DNA from: Schlesneria paludicola DSM 18645
Lineage (GTDB): Bacteria > Planctomycetota > Planctomycetia > Planctomycetales > Planctomycetaceae
Direction: 5' to 3'
DNA length: 64,000 bases
NCBI RefSeq assembly: GCF_000255655.1
Contig: NZ_JH636434.1
Coordinates: 1,946,798 to 2,010,797, forward strand
Made by a program: the position numbers and the translations under genes. The notes beneath the pieces are model-generated. The model saw only the letters and a list, made by a program, of their open reading frames with translations, was not told the origin of the DNA and ran no database searches. Each line of letters begins with the position of its first letter. The stretch's first letter is position 1. This document shows positions 1-8,850 of this stretch, piece by piece.

Positions 1-296
1 TAACCTTGTACGAGCCCCCACACCATAGACATTCTGTTAATCATCCGCTTTCCGAAAAAGCGGCCAATCAATTTTGTGCCTCGCCGCGACGAGTCTCTTC
101 GATTGCGGGCGACAGAGCCTTTCGATTTGGGTGAAGCACTGCAACATTGCCGACCGGTACCCGTTCAGATTCAGCCGTTGATTTCCCACTCTGGCCTTGT
201 CAGTTGGAGCTCCCGGACGCTTGCATCCAACACATGTTTTTTCATCTGGTTGGTCTTGACCAACAATCAAAAGAGGCAGTAGTAACCCCAAGACAA
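1..296. other. Left-edge region without a supported gene
   Basis: No convincing coding region is seen. The reading frame of the next gene stays open back to about 147, but the residues before the ATG at 297 look like non-coding translation and carry no domain. A minus-strand frame across 37-396 has no recognisable domain and is taken as chance. Confidence 0.5.
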
Positions 297-3011
297 ATGG
301 TCTTTCTGGATCGAGCCTACGGGCTGTCGAAGGAGTCGAGCAACTTGGTCTCACTGCAACTTTTCCGCGTCGCGTATCGTTTGAGAGCCTTCGCATTCAT
401 CGTCGCAATTGGAACGCAATCATGGGCCCTGGCGGATCAGCCTGCCACGGACTTCGACCGCGATGTCGGCAAGATCGAGTTCATCGGCAACACCGTTTTT
501 TCCGCTGACGAACTTCGGCAGGCCCTATTGGATGACCCCCAAGTCCAGTTTGCAACACGACCCTTTTGTTCGCTCGAGACCTTTCAGAGAACGCTGGAAC
601 AGCGGTTGACGGCCGGTTATCTCCAATACGGTTATTCGAAACCTAAAATTGACGTTCACCAAAACGATCAAATCTCGAATGTCACCATCGAAATCGACGT
701 CGGCGCCAAATTTCACGCGGGTCGCTTGGAAGTCACGGGGTCCGACCACATCTCGGCTCGAGCGCTCGAAGACTGGATTCTCAATCCCCGCCCCAAATCG
801 GATGCGATCCCGGTCCGTGCCGGAGCCGATGGAAAAACGACGCACTGGATCACGAGCGGCGGTGCGCCGAGTATGCTTGAAATCCCGTTGTGGAAACCAA
901 ATGACGCTGTTTCCTTTCACCCACCGAAGCGAGAGGAATGTCGGAAGGAAATCTTGCGATTCTGCCACGCACAGGGATTTTTTGAAGCCAACGTCACCGC
1001 CACCGTCCGGGAAGAGAATGATGGAACAGCGACACTTGTTGTCGCCGTTGACGACGAAGGACCGCGATCGTGTCTTGAAGAAATCCACATCGTCGGCCTG
1101 AAACGGAACCATCCCGAAGAACTGATCGAGTTTCTGCAGCTAAAGCGGGGAATGCCAGTCACAAAAACGTTGTACGCTGAATTGCAGTACAAGTTCTTCG
1201 AGTGCGGCAAGTATCTCGAACACAAAGTGAAATTTGAAACCGCAGGGGAAACGAATTTCTCGTTGCACATTGAGGTCTACGAGAACGAACTGGCCTCGCC
1301 ACTGAATCAAAGGAGGTCCGATGCCGAAGAAGCCGCTTGTCGTCTGGCGAGCTGGCTGAACCGATTGAGCGAAGTTCAGGAAGACCTGATCATCGAATCG
1401 GTATCCAAACCCGGTCTGCGCATGCTCTGGTCCATCCGCAATCAAGTGCTGTTGGCGGAATATGTTCAACGACTACGGGCCGATGCCCCCATTCAATACG
1501 GGATCGCGGTGCTGGCGGACCAATCGGGAGTTGTCTTCAGCGCACTGCATCGTGGCGAGAATCTGATCGTTCCTCGATTCGATGGCCAGGTCAACATTTA
1601 CGCCACTGCGACAACGAATCGGCCGAACAGGCATGGCGAAAGAACAAAACTCGCGATGGGAACCGGTGTGCACTCCGCGCCAGCCGGACAATTGCCGGTT
1701 TCTGCCGTCGTCTTGATACCACCAGCGTCAATGATTAGCGACTTCTTGAAATCCGGTCGGAACGTCACAATTCAAAACGGTCGAGTCCTTTGTACAGACG
1801 CCCAATTTCATCTGGAGATGGAGTTCGAAACGGGAAGACTGCTGGAATACGTCTTCGACAACGATGAATGGGGATCCATCCGTATTTCAACGGCCGTCGA
1901 TCGATTGCCGTCGGCGATTGAAGAACATCATCGACGCGTGGACGGATTCAAATCCGTTTTCGAACCCCAACATCCCAGTACGTCCGTCGTGCGGTTCGGC
2001 TTGAATCTGATCGAACCTCTTTTTTTGCCCACGACAGTGTCCCGAAGAGCTTTCTCTGGGGCCAACCCATTCGATGACAATGATTCCGATGCGGAGATGG
2101 ATTCGATTCCCGATGCTGACGCGCTTTGCGAATATTGGCAAAAAGTCGGTCGGATCGAACGTGGACTCAATGTCGCCCGTACGTTCGCGAAACCAGAGAT
2201 TCTGCAACCATTCGATCTGCTTCTGGCCGAATTGATCCGTAGCATACATGAAAAAAATGGCGACAGATTCGCGACGCCGCAGGAAAACGATGCCCCATAT
2301 GCGCCCGTCCTTCGCGCGTTTGAAAAAGTCGCCACCATGTTACTCGATCGGAAAAGTTGGGGTTACCGCGTTACGCGTGACTGGAGCCAGGCCGTCAATA
2401 ACTGGCGAAGTCCTGAAGTGAAATTTATCTACACCGGACTGATCGCTGATCTGGAATCCGAGAAGCTGGGGCCTCTCGGCGCGTACTATTCAACGTTCAT
2501 CGGCAAGATGACGAGTTCTCCCCAAAACGGCGACATGGCGCAGGCGGCGCTCAAGCATGTGACCCTGAGCAACGTGATACGCGACGCGAATCAACTGTTC
2601 ACCCCCGATGCACCACTCACACAAATCCTGTCCAGCGTCATGAATTCGGTAGCGGACTGCTCTCCAGAAGAATGGGAGGATTTCGTATTTACGATGGCCT
2701 CTCAGGAATTCCAATCATTCGCTGTCGACGCGCACCGAGTCTGTTGCGAACACAAACAGAACCCCCAGGATTGGGTTTCCGATCTGATCGAACGGATGTA
2801 CCCCGATGTCATCGAACGCGCATTGTGGTCCCATTTCATCAAGGCTCTGCCTCAGCAGAACCAAACAACTTCGACGCTGGATGGCAGAGAGCAGAACGAC
2901 GTGTACGGAAAACCGCATTCGACGACGGATACCTCACCTAAGAGCGACGGCACACAAAGAGAAACATCTGAATTCACTTTCGATACGCTGCTGCCCAATC
3001 GGGTGAAATGA
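297..3011 (+). CDS. Secreted multi-POTRA protein lacking a beta-barrel
   Basis: The protein is about 904 residues. I chose the ATG at 297 because a hydrophobic export segment follows (about residues 21-46, ending near ALADQPA); a TTG at 345 is an alternative. Residues about 57-130 (VGKIEFIGNTVFSADEL) and 135-160 resemble POTRA repeats of the BamA/TamA/FtsQ type, and residues about 225-350 hold two more, including the line ending in LEEIHIVGL. The remaining 550 residues do not look like a transmembrane barrel and are rich in charged helices. BamA-type proteins normally end in a 16-strand barrel, so this would be a periplasmic POTRA protein of unknown partner. The neighbours on either side are unrelated. 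POTRA content is likely; the function is unknown. Confidence 0.75.
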   Translation: MVFLDRAYGLSKESSNLVSLQLFRVAYRLRAFAFIVAIGTQSWALADQPATDFDRDVGKIEFIGNTVFSADELRQALLDDPQVQFATRPFCSLETFQRTLEQRLTAGYLQYGYSKPKIDVHQNDQISNVTIEIDVGAKFHAGRLEVTGSDHISARALEDWILNPRPKSDAIPVRAGADGKTTHWITSGGAPSMLEIPLWKPNDAVSFHPPKREECRKEILRFCHAQGFFEANVTATVREENDGTATLVVAVDDEGPRSCLEEIHIVGLKRNHPEELIEFLQLKRGMPVTKTLYAELQYKFFECGKYLEHKVKFETAGETNFSLHIEVYENELASPLNQRRSDAEEAACRLASWLNRLSEVQEDLIIESVSKPGLRMLWSIRNQVLLAEYVQRLRADAPIQYGIAVLADQSGVVFSALHRGENLIVPRFDGQVNIYATATTNRPNRHGERTKLAMGTGVHSAPAGQLPVSAVVLIPPASMISDFLKSGRNVTIQNGRVLCTDAQFHLEMEFETGRLLEYVFDNDEWGSIRISTAVDRLPSAIEEHHRRVDGFKSVFEPQHPSTSVVRFGLNLIEPLFLPTTVSRRAFSGANPFDDNDSDAEMDSIPDADALCEYWQKVGRIERGLNVARTFAKPEILQPFDLLLAELIRSIHEKNGDRFATPQENDAPYAPVLRAFEKVATMLLDRKSWGYRVTRDWSQAVNNWRSPEVKFIYTGLIADLESEKLGPLGAYYSTFIGKMTSSPQNGDMAQAALKHVTLSNVIRDANQLFTPDAPLTQILSSVMNSVADCSPEEWEDFVFTMASQEFQSFAVDAHRVCCEHKQNPQDWVSDLIERMYPDVIERALWSHFIKALPQQNQTTSTLDGREQNDVYGKPHSTTDTSPKSDGTQRETSEFTFDTLLPNRVK

Positions 3012-3267
3012 GACGAGGCGACAAGCTCGACACAACGTCATGGTGTTCTTGAATCCTTGCGAAGCCAGCGCCCGCTATTTCGACAGGCTGCTCTTGCTTG
3101 GTCAGGGCGAAAAAACGGGGATCGGGCGGTCAGGGCTGGACAAGCGACCGCGCTGGAGTCCCCGGGCTTCATCAAAGCCCTCTACCCCCTGCCACCCCAA
3201 GATTTCCCGGTGAAAATGCACTAGACTACCGACTGTCATCGTGGCCCTCTTTTTTATTGGAACCTGA

Positions 3268-4572
3268 ATGCGGTCGATTCTGCTTTCGATTCTTGGTAGC
3301 TGTTTTGCATCAGTGGGATTCGCGGCTGCGCCCAATGAGGATCACTTTCCGCAGCCTCCCAACAAAAAAGGGCTGCAAGTTCAGATGATCGACGATGCGA
3401 TCACACTCGGTGTGCATCATGCCGCACTGAACGTCGATCTCACGCAGTTGATTGACCCCACGGGTCAAGAAAATGGGCCGAAATGGACCGTCAACGGCAA
3501 GCAGTTCGCATTCTCACCCACTCAAGTGGCAGGGATTGATGACCGCGTTAAACCGCTCAGCGATCGCCAGATGGTCGTCACTCTGATACTGCTCACCTAT
3601 GCGTCTCAAGACGAGAAGCGAAACCAGTTAATGCTGCATCCCCGCTATGCGCAGGGCGAAAAAATGGCGGGGCCGATTGCCATGTTCAATACGACGACCG
3701 CGAACGGAGCGGATGCTCTGCAAGCCTGCCTGGAATTTCTGGCCGACCGCTACAGTGTCGACCAGGGACATGGCCGGGTTTGGGGATACATCTGTGGAAA
3801 CGAAGTGAACTCGCACTGGTTCTGGTCCAACATGGGCCACGTGACACCTGACGAGGTGATCACGGAGTACGAACGAGCCGTACGCCTAATTCATCGTGCC
3901 GTGCGAAAGTCGTCACGCGAGGCGCGCGTCTATATCTCGATGGACCACTTCTGGAATGAACGTTACGTGGCGGGGAGTGCCACGCAATGCTTGGGCGGTC
4001 GAGAGTTCCTTGATCGCTTCGCCACAAAGGTGAGCGAGAACGGCAACTTTGACTGGCATCTGGCGCACCATCCCTATCCAGAGCCGCTCACCGATCCTAG
4101 ATTCTGGCGGGACAGCCTCCATGCCCCCCACAATAACCAGGCGCAATCGATCACGTTCCGCAATCTGGACGTGCTGATGGAATTTCTGCAGCTGGATCGA
4201 CTGATGTTTGAAGGAAGGCCGCGGCGAGTGATCCTTTCGGAGCAAGGGTTCCACTGCAACGAACGCCGTCCACAGGGAGAACTTGAACAGGCATCCGCCT
4301 ATGCCTTGGCCTACAAAGCCGTCGACAAGCTTCCCGGAATCGATGCATTTATCTTGCACCGCCACACCGACCATGCTCAGGAAGGAGGATTGAACCTGGG
4401 ACTTTGGACAAACCGGCCGGGCCAGATTTGTACTCCTGATCGCAAACGAAAAATGTACGAAGTATTTCAGGCCGCCGGCACGCCGGATGAACAGCACATG
4501 TTTGAGTTTGCCTTGCCGATCATCGGTGCCGCTGATTGGGACGAAGCCCTGCGAAATCTCACGACCCCCTAG
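3268..4572 (+). CDS. Secreted DUF5722-like putative glycoside hydrolase
   Basis: A 434-residue protein with a clear signal peptide (about residues 1-20, cut near GFAAAP). The segments VTLILLTYAS, a GNEVN-containing stretch near residue 175, HLAHHPYPEP near 255, and ILSEQGFHC near 325 match the layout of DUF5722 proteins, which look like TIM-barrel glycoside hydrolases. By analogy, the glutamates in GNEVN and SEQGF are the candidate acid/base and nucleophile; this is inference. It probably acts on a polysaccharide in the periplasm or outside the cell. The gene stands alone on this strand, with about 250 bases of unassigned sequence upstream. Confidence 0.75.
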   Translation: MRSILLSILGSCFASVGFAAAPNEDHFPQPPNKKGLQVQMIDDAITLGVHHAALNVDLTQLIDPTGQENGPKWTVNGKQFAFSPTQVAGIDDRVKPLSDRQMVVTLILLTYASQDEKRNQLMLHPRYAQGEKMAGPIAMFNTTTANGADALQACLEFLADRYSVDQGHGRVWGYICGNEVNSHWFWSNMGHVTPDEVITEYERAVRLIHRAVRKSSREARVYISMDHFWNERYVAGSATQCLGGREFLDRFATKVSENGNFDWHLAHHPYPEPLTDPRFWRDSLHAPHNNQAQSITFRNLDVLMEFLQLDRLMFEGRPRRVILSEQGFHCNERRPQGELEQASAYALAYKAVDKLPGIDAFILHRHTDHAQEGGLNLGLWTNRPGQICTPDRKRKMYEVFQAAGTPDEQHMFEFALPIIGAADWDEALRNLTTP

Positions 4573-4655
4573 TGATGCGTGACTCGAGACGGGCTCTAGA
4601 TTCATTCCTGAACCGTCTACGTACTGAATAGAAGACTTTCCGGCGGGAAGGTCAT

Positions 4656-5182
4656 TCAGCGGCGTCTTGAGTTGCAGCAAAACTTATACTTCCGACCGCT
4701 CTGACACGGGCACGGTGCGTAAGGTTCCGTTCCAGGGTAAGTCTCGACACGCGGTTTGACTTCAAGTTGTTCTATAGCAATGAGGTACCGCTTGCGAGCC
4801 GTCGGTGCAAATGCGGGAACATCTCACGGTGCCGTTGGATCATGGGAACGAGCACGGATCGTTGAAACTCTTCAAATTCCACTTCATCCATCTGAAGAGA
4901 TTCCCGCGTTTTGTCTAGACGTTTTTCCAATCCATCATCCGACAACAATGCAACATTGTAACAGAGTTGGCCCATCGCAGCGGCCTGCTTGACCTGTTCC
5001 ATGGAACCATCTGTCTGATCGATCAATGGCTTTATGTAGTCTACTAATTCTTCTGCGATGCCTTCCATTTCATCATCTTTCGTTTGATTGCAACGAATGC
5101 TTTCCAAAGTCTCGGGCAACATCAATGGATACCGTCGACTCGATTTATCGGGTGGTTCTAAACGAGCGAAGTCGCAAATCAA
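4656..5182 (-). pseudogene. SEC-C motif protein, interrupted by an apparent frameshift
   Basis: One minus-strand frame (5182 to 4772, TTG start; an ATG lies further in before LPETLES) gives a helical, charged protein that stops after HRRLASGTSLL. A second frame, open from about 4823 to the TGA at 4658-4656, continues with RKRYLIAIEQLEVKPRV and ends in CPCQSGRKYKFCC, a complete SEC-C zinc motif (CxCx8CC). The two halves fit as one protein of about 175 residues if the frame changes within 4772-4823. This could be a real mutation, a sequencing error or recoding. SEC-C motifs bind zinc and occur in SecA and many small bacterial proteins of unknown role. The gene is divergent from the zinc-ribbon gene that follows. 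Confidence 0.65.
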
Positions 5183-5332
5183 AACGTTACATTTGATCCA
5201 ATTGGATTTGCCCGGCGTTCTGACGAGCAGTGGACTGAAAGGGCGAAATGTTGACGAAGCTCACAGAATCCATTCTCACTCGCTCGACCTCGCACCGAAG
5301 TGTCGTCACCTCTCTCAAAAATGGAGCCACCA

Positions 5333-5602
5333 ATGAGCCAGTCCGCATTGTCATGCCCCAAGTGCCAAGATGAAATGATTCAGGGATACGTACTGGACTA
5401 CACCTATGGGGCGGTCCTGGTTTCGCAGTGGGCTGAAGGACAACCGCAAAATTCTTGGAGAGGAACACTCAAAGTCCCCATGAAAGAGTCGACGTCGTTC
5501 TTGCCAAGCATGAAATACCGCACGATTCCCGTGGCCACATTCCGTTGTCAGTCCTGTGGCTTCCTTGAATCGTATGCTCGCGAGGAATTCGCCGCGAAGT
5601 GA
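5333..5602 (+). CDS. Small zinc-ribbon protein (DUF6487-like)
   Basis: An 89-residue protein. I chose the ATG at 5333 because GGAG lies 6-9 bases upstream; upstream in-frame starts at 5300 and 5321 are possible. It has a CPKC pair near residue 8 and a CQSC pair near residue 74, separated by a beta-rich segment with conserved tryptophans (SQWAEG, NSWRG). This is the pattern of the PF20097/DUF6487 zinc-ribbon family, whose function is not known. The protein is probably cytoplasmic. SelO follows about 100 bases downstream on the same strand. Confidence 0.7.
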   Translation: MSQSALSCPKCQDEMIQGYVLDYTYGAVLVSQWAEGQPQNSWRGTLKVPMKESTSFLPSMKYRTIPVATFRCQSCGFLESYAREEFAAK

Positions 5603-5708
5603 ATTCGCGGCTCCCCCTATCCATCAGTATTTCACGCTCGGCCTCTCCCTTCCGCATGTCGCCGCCTATAATGTGATGATTTGGAAGCGTCACGGGAGGA
5701 ACGGGATT

Positions 5709-7190
5709 GTGAATAGGAATTCAGTGGTTGCCGAACAGAATCCCGTGGGCTGGCGGTTCGACAACACGTACGCGCAACTGCCTGACGTTTTTTTCGCGCC
5801 GGCCAAACCGGTCACCGTCAGTTCGCCTCGCGTCGTGATTCTCAATCATCGATTGGCAGAGGAACTCGGCCTCGAACTCAATTCGATTTCACAGGAAGCC
5901 GCGGCGGCACTGTTCGCAGGCCAGGATCTGCCCAGCGGGTCACGACCGATTGCTCAGGCCTATGCGGGGCATCAATTTGGCAATTTCACGATGCTCGGTG
6001 ATGGCCGCGCCATCCTGCTGGGCGAACACCGCTCGCGGTCTGGTCAACTCGTCGATATTCAGTTGAAGGGAGCCGGACAGACATCTTATTCCAGACGCGG
6101 CGATGGCCGTGCCGCTCTGGGACCGATGCTCCGTGAGTACATCATCAGCGAGGCAATGTTCGCACTCGGGATTCCGACCACCCGAAGTCTCGCCGTCGTC
6201 ACGACGGGCGAACCTGTCTACCGTGAAACGAAGCTGCCAGGAGCGATCCTGACTCGCGTCGCCGCCAGTCACATTCGAGTCGGCACATTCGAGTACACGG
6301 CAGCCACTCAGAATGAGACGAATCTGCGAATCCTGGCAGACTACACAATCCACCGTCATTACCCGGAACTGGCAAACTCGCCAAGTCGGTATTCGGATTT
6401 CTTACGTGCGGTCGTGGACCGCCAGGCCGCACTCATCGCCCAATGGTTACTTGTCGGCTTCATCCATGGCGTGATGAATACCGACAACATGGCGATTTCC
6501 GGCGAGTCGATTGATTATGGCCCGTGTGCCTTCATGAACGCCTACCTTCCTGAAACGGTTTTCAGTTCGATCGACCGCTCCGGCCGGTACGCCTACGGGA
6601 ATCAACCCGCGATTGCACAGTGGAATTTGACGCGTTTCGCTGAGACGCTGATACCACTCATCGCTCCAGAGCAGGAGCAGGCCATTGCCATTGCGACGGA
6701 GATCCTCAACGAATATCCGGCCTTGTTTGAACAATACAGACTGGCCGGGATGCGGACAAAGCTGGGACTTCAGAATGCCGAGACGGGGGATCTCGAGCTA
6801 GCTCAGTCCCTGCTTCGCTGGATGCAGAAAGTCGGTGCGGATTTCACAAAAACATTCCGCGATCTTTCAGAGACAGCATTGCCAATCGGAGACCGCTACG
6901 AAGATCCTGACTTCCAGGAATGGCAGTCTCAATGGCAGCATCGGCTCAGCCGCGAGAACCGGTCGAACGACGTCGCCCGCGCCGCGATGAGGGGCGTCAA
7001 TCCCGCGATCATTCCTCGGAATCATCGAGTCGAAGAAGCACTCGCCGCCGTACAAGACCATAACGACCTATCGGTGCTGCAGCAACTGCTGGCCGCGTTG
7101 GCATCGCCCTATGAATCCCGCCCCGATTTCGAACGGTATCAAGAGGCTCCATCTGACGATGGCGGCTACCGAACATTCTGCGGCACATAG
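5709..7190 (+). CDS. selO: Protein adenylyltransferase SelO (YdiU family)
   Basis: A 493-residue protein. The GTG at 5709 has a strong GGGAGGA ribosome site 8 bases upstream and gives the family's usual N-terminus (GWRFDNTYAQLPDVFF). The pseudokinase-fold signatures are present: QFGNFTMLGDGRAILLGE near residue 90, LKGAGQTSYSRRGDGRAAL near residue 120, and HGVMNTDNMAISGESIDYGP near residue 253 with the metal-binding aspartate. The tail ends in TFCGT, as in bacterial SelO. SelO transfers AMP from ATP to Ser/Thr/Tyr of redox-related proteins. The length is close to that of E. coli YdiU. The context gives no more detail. Confidence 0.95.
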   Translation: MNRNSVVAEQNPVGWRFDNTYAQLPDVFFAPAKPVTVSSPRVVILNHRLAEELGLELNSISQEAAAALFAGQDLPSGSRPIAQAYAGHQFGNFTMLGDGRAILLGEHRSRSGQLVDIQLKGAGQTSYSRRGDGRAALGPMLREYIISEAMFALGIPTTRSLAVVTTGEPVYRETKLPGAILTRVAASHIRVGTFEYTAATQNETNLRILADYTIHRHYPELANSPSRYSDFLRAVVDRQAALIAQWLLVGFIHGVMNTDNMAISGESIDYGPCAFMNAYLPETVFSSIDRSGRYAYGNQPAIAQWNLTRFAETLIPLIAPEQEQAIAIATEILNEYPALFEQYRLAGMRTKLGLQNAETGDLELAQSLLRWMQKVGADFTKTFRDLSETALPIGDRYEDPDFQEWQSQWQHRLSRENRSNDVARAAMRGVNPAIIPRNHRVEEALAAVQDHNDLSVLQQLLAALASPYESRPDFERYQEAPSDDGGYRTFCGT

Positions 7191-7234
7191 ACACGTGACC
7201 CCAACACCTTGTTCACTCACGCCATGACGCCATT

Positions 7235-8533
7235 TCATTCGACGACGTCGGCATCGTGTTCGGATTTTGCCTCAACGGCAGCATGCAGTTCTTTCAAAGA
7301 ACGGAGCTGGCGGATTTGGGGCCATTTCTTGGCAACGCCAACGACGACCAGGATGGTGCCGATACCGCCGCCCACGACAGACGCGATGGGGCCGAAGAGT
7401 TTCGCGGTGACGCCAGATTCTAGTCCCCCGAGTTCGTTGCTCGCGCCGATGAAGACCTGATTCACTGCCGAAACGCGACCACGCATGGTGTCTGGAGTCA
7501 ATGATTGGACCAACGTCTGCCGGATGACCACGCTGATGTTGTCGCTGGCGCCGATGATGAACAGCATCACGAGACTTAACCAGAAGTCTTGTGACAGGCC
7601 AAAGACGATCGTCGCGGCACCAAAGGCGGCGACAGACCATAGCAGCGTTCGGCCAGCGCGCATCGTGGGGGTTCGATGTGCCTGAAGGACCGCCATCATG
7701 AATGCCCCCAGCGCTGGTGCAGCGCGCATCCAGCCGTAGCCAATCGATTGCACGCCGAGCCGTTCTGCGAATACCGGCAACAAATAAGTAGCACCTCCCA
7801 GCAGCACAGCCAAGAGATCCAGCGTCATCGCGGCGAGCAGCAACGGCGAATCAAGCACGAACCGTAGTCCAGCCGACAATGAGCCCCATCCCCACTCATG
7901 CTTTGTGGCTTCAGCGGGTTCGTCCCGCGGCAGAAACAGAGTGATTGCAAAACAAACAGCCAAACACAGCGCCGACATCAGATACGACCAGGCCACGTCG
8001 AAGACGATCAATAGCCCCGACACGGCCGGGCCAACCCACGCTGCCGTCTCGAACAGGCTGCTCATCCAGGCAAATGCGTTTGAAAATGCGACTCGGGGAA
8101 CAAGATTCGGCACGATCGACGACCTGGCGGGCCTCGCGAATGTCAGTGCCGTCGCATTGATGCCAAGTAGCGACAGCGTCACCACTAGCGACAACCCTTC
8201 GGGATTCCACGCCCGCAGCACGGCCAGCGCCGCGGGACAGAGCGCCAAGGGAACCTGTGTGACTAGCAGAACCCGTTTTCGGCTGAACCGATCCGCAATG
8301 TGCCCGGCCGGAAGCGCAAACAGAATCACGGGAATTGCGTTGATCAGCCCGACCAGTCCGATGACGAACGCATCCTTGGTTTGCTGATAGACATCCCATT
8401 GCACGGTTGCGGACAAGACCTGGCTGCCAACCACGGCAAGTACGTAGCTCACTGCAAAGCGTCGAAACGACGCATACCGAAAAGCTTCATACGGATCATG
8501 TTTCACTGGCTGGAACGTTGGCCCATTCACCAT
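7235..8533 (-). CDS. Major facilitator superfamily exporter (MFS_3 / EntS-like)
   Basis: A 432-residue inner-membrane protein with about 12 hydrophobic segments. The ATG at 8533 is preferred to the overlapping GTG at 8536. The loop between segments 2 and 3 reads AGHIADRFSRKR, the MFS motif A, and MRGRVSAVNQVFIG near residue 360 is typical of the MFS_3 (EntS/YfiS) branch. Members export siderophores or drugs; the substrate here is not predictable. It is convergent with selO, with 44 bases between the stops. Confidence 0.9.
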   Translation of the reverse strand: MVNGPTFQPVKHDPYEAFRYASFRRFAVSYVLAVVGSQVLSATVQWDVYQQTKDAFVIGLVGLINAIPVILFALPAGHIADRFSRKRVLLVTQVPLALCPAALAVLRAWNPEGLSLVVTLSLLGINATALTFARPARSSIVPNLVPRVAFSNAFAWMSSLFETAAWVGPAVSGLLIVFDVAWSYLMSALCLAVCFAITLFLPRDEPAEATKHEWGWGSLSAGLRFVLDSPLLLAAMTLDLLAVLLGGATYLLPVFAERLGVQSIGYGWMRAAPALGAFMMAVLQAHRTPTMRAGRTLLWSVAAFGAATIVFGLSQDFWLSLVMLFIIGASDNISVVIRQTLVQSLTPDTMRGRVSAVNQVFIGASNELGGLESGVTAKLFGPIASVVGGGIGTILVVVGVAKKWPQIRQLRSLKELHAAVEAKSEHDADVVE

Positions 8534-8536
8534 CAC

Positions 8537-8850
8537 GCAACATTTTCATCCTGACAGGTCTACCCCGTCGTTTTCAATTTGGTTGTGCGAGCAAGTCGAC
8601 GAGCGGCCATTCACCAGGATTTCGCGGGATGCTCAAAGCCTTTCATAATCCACAGGTCCAAGCCCAGTGTCCTCTTAACCACGGGATCTTTTTGCTTCTC
8701 GTCCCATTTGAGGTAAGTCCGGCATCGGACCAATGATTCTCGCCATCGAATTCCCTTCCCATCGGATCGAGAGATTGGATCTACAAATCATCGGGTTGGA
8801 CCATTGATCCAACCCGATGATTTGGCAGTCAATTCTCGATTCAAGTTATG
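8537..8850. other. Intergenic region with a possible gene remnant and a hairpin
   Basis: This holds the perfect 16-bp hairpin at 8785-8823 and, on the minus strand from about 8790 to the TGA at 8611, an open frame without an ATG start. The frame gives a protein-like peptide containing TYLKWDEKQKDPVVK, LGLDLWIMKGF and EHPAKSW. It may be the end of a decayed gene. No domain is recognised. Confidence 0.4.
8785..8823 (-). terminator. Perfect 16-bp hairpin after the arylsulfatase gene
   Basis: AAATCATCGGGTTGGA at 8785-8800 and its exact complement at 8808-8823 flank a 7-base loop. It lies 28 bases beyond the stop of the minus-strand sulfatase gene and is probably its terminator, although there is no long T tract. 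The symmetry would also act on the + strand. Confidence 0.6.

Noticed and set aside
37-396. 119-codon minus-strand ORF at the left edge
   Set aside because: No domain; it crosses the start of the POTRA gene, and the hydrophobic stretch in it is explained by composition.
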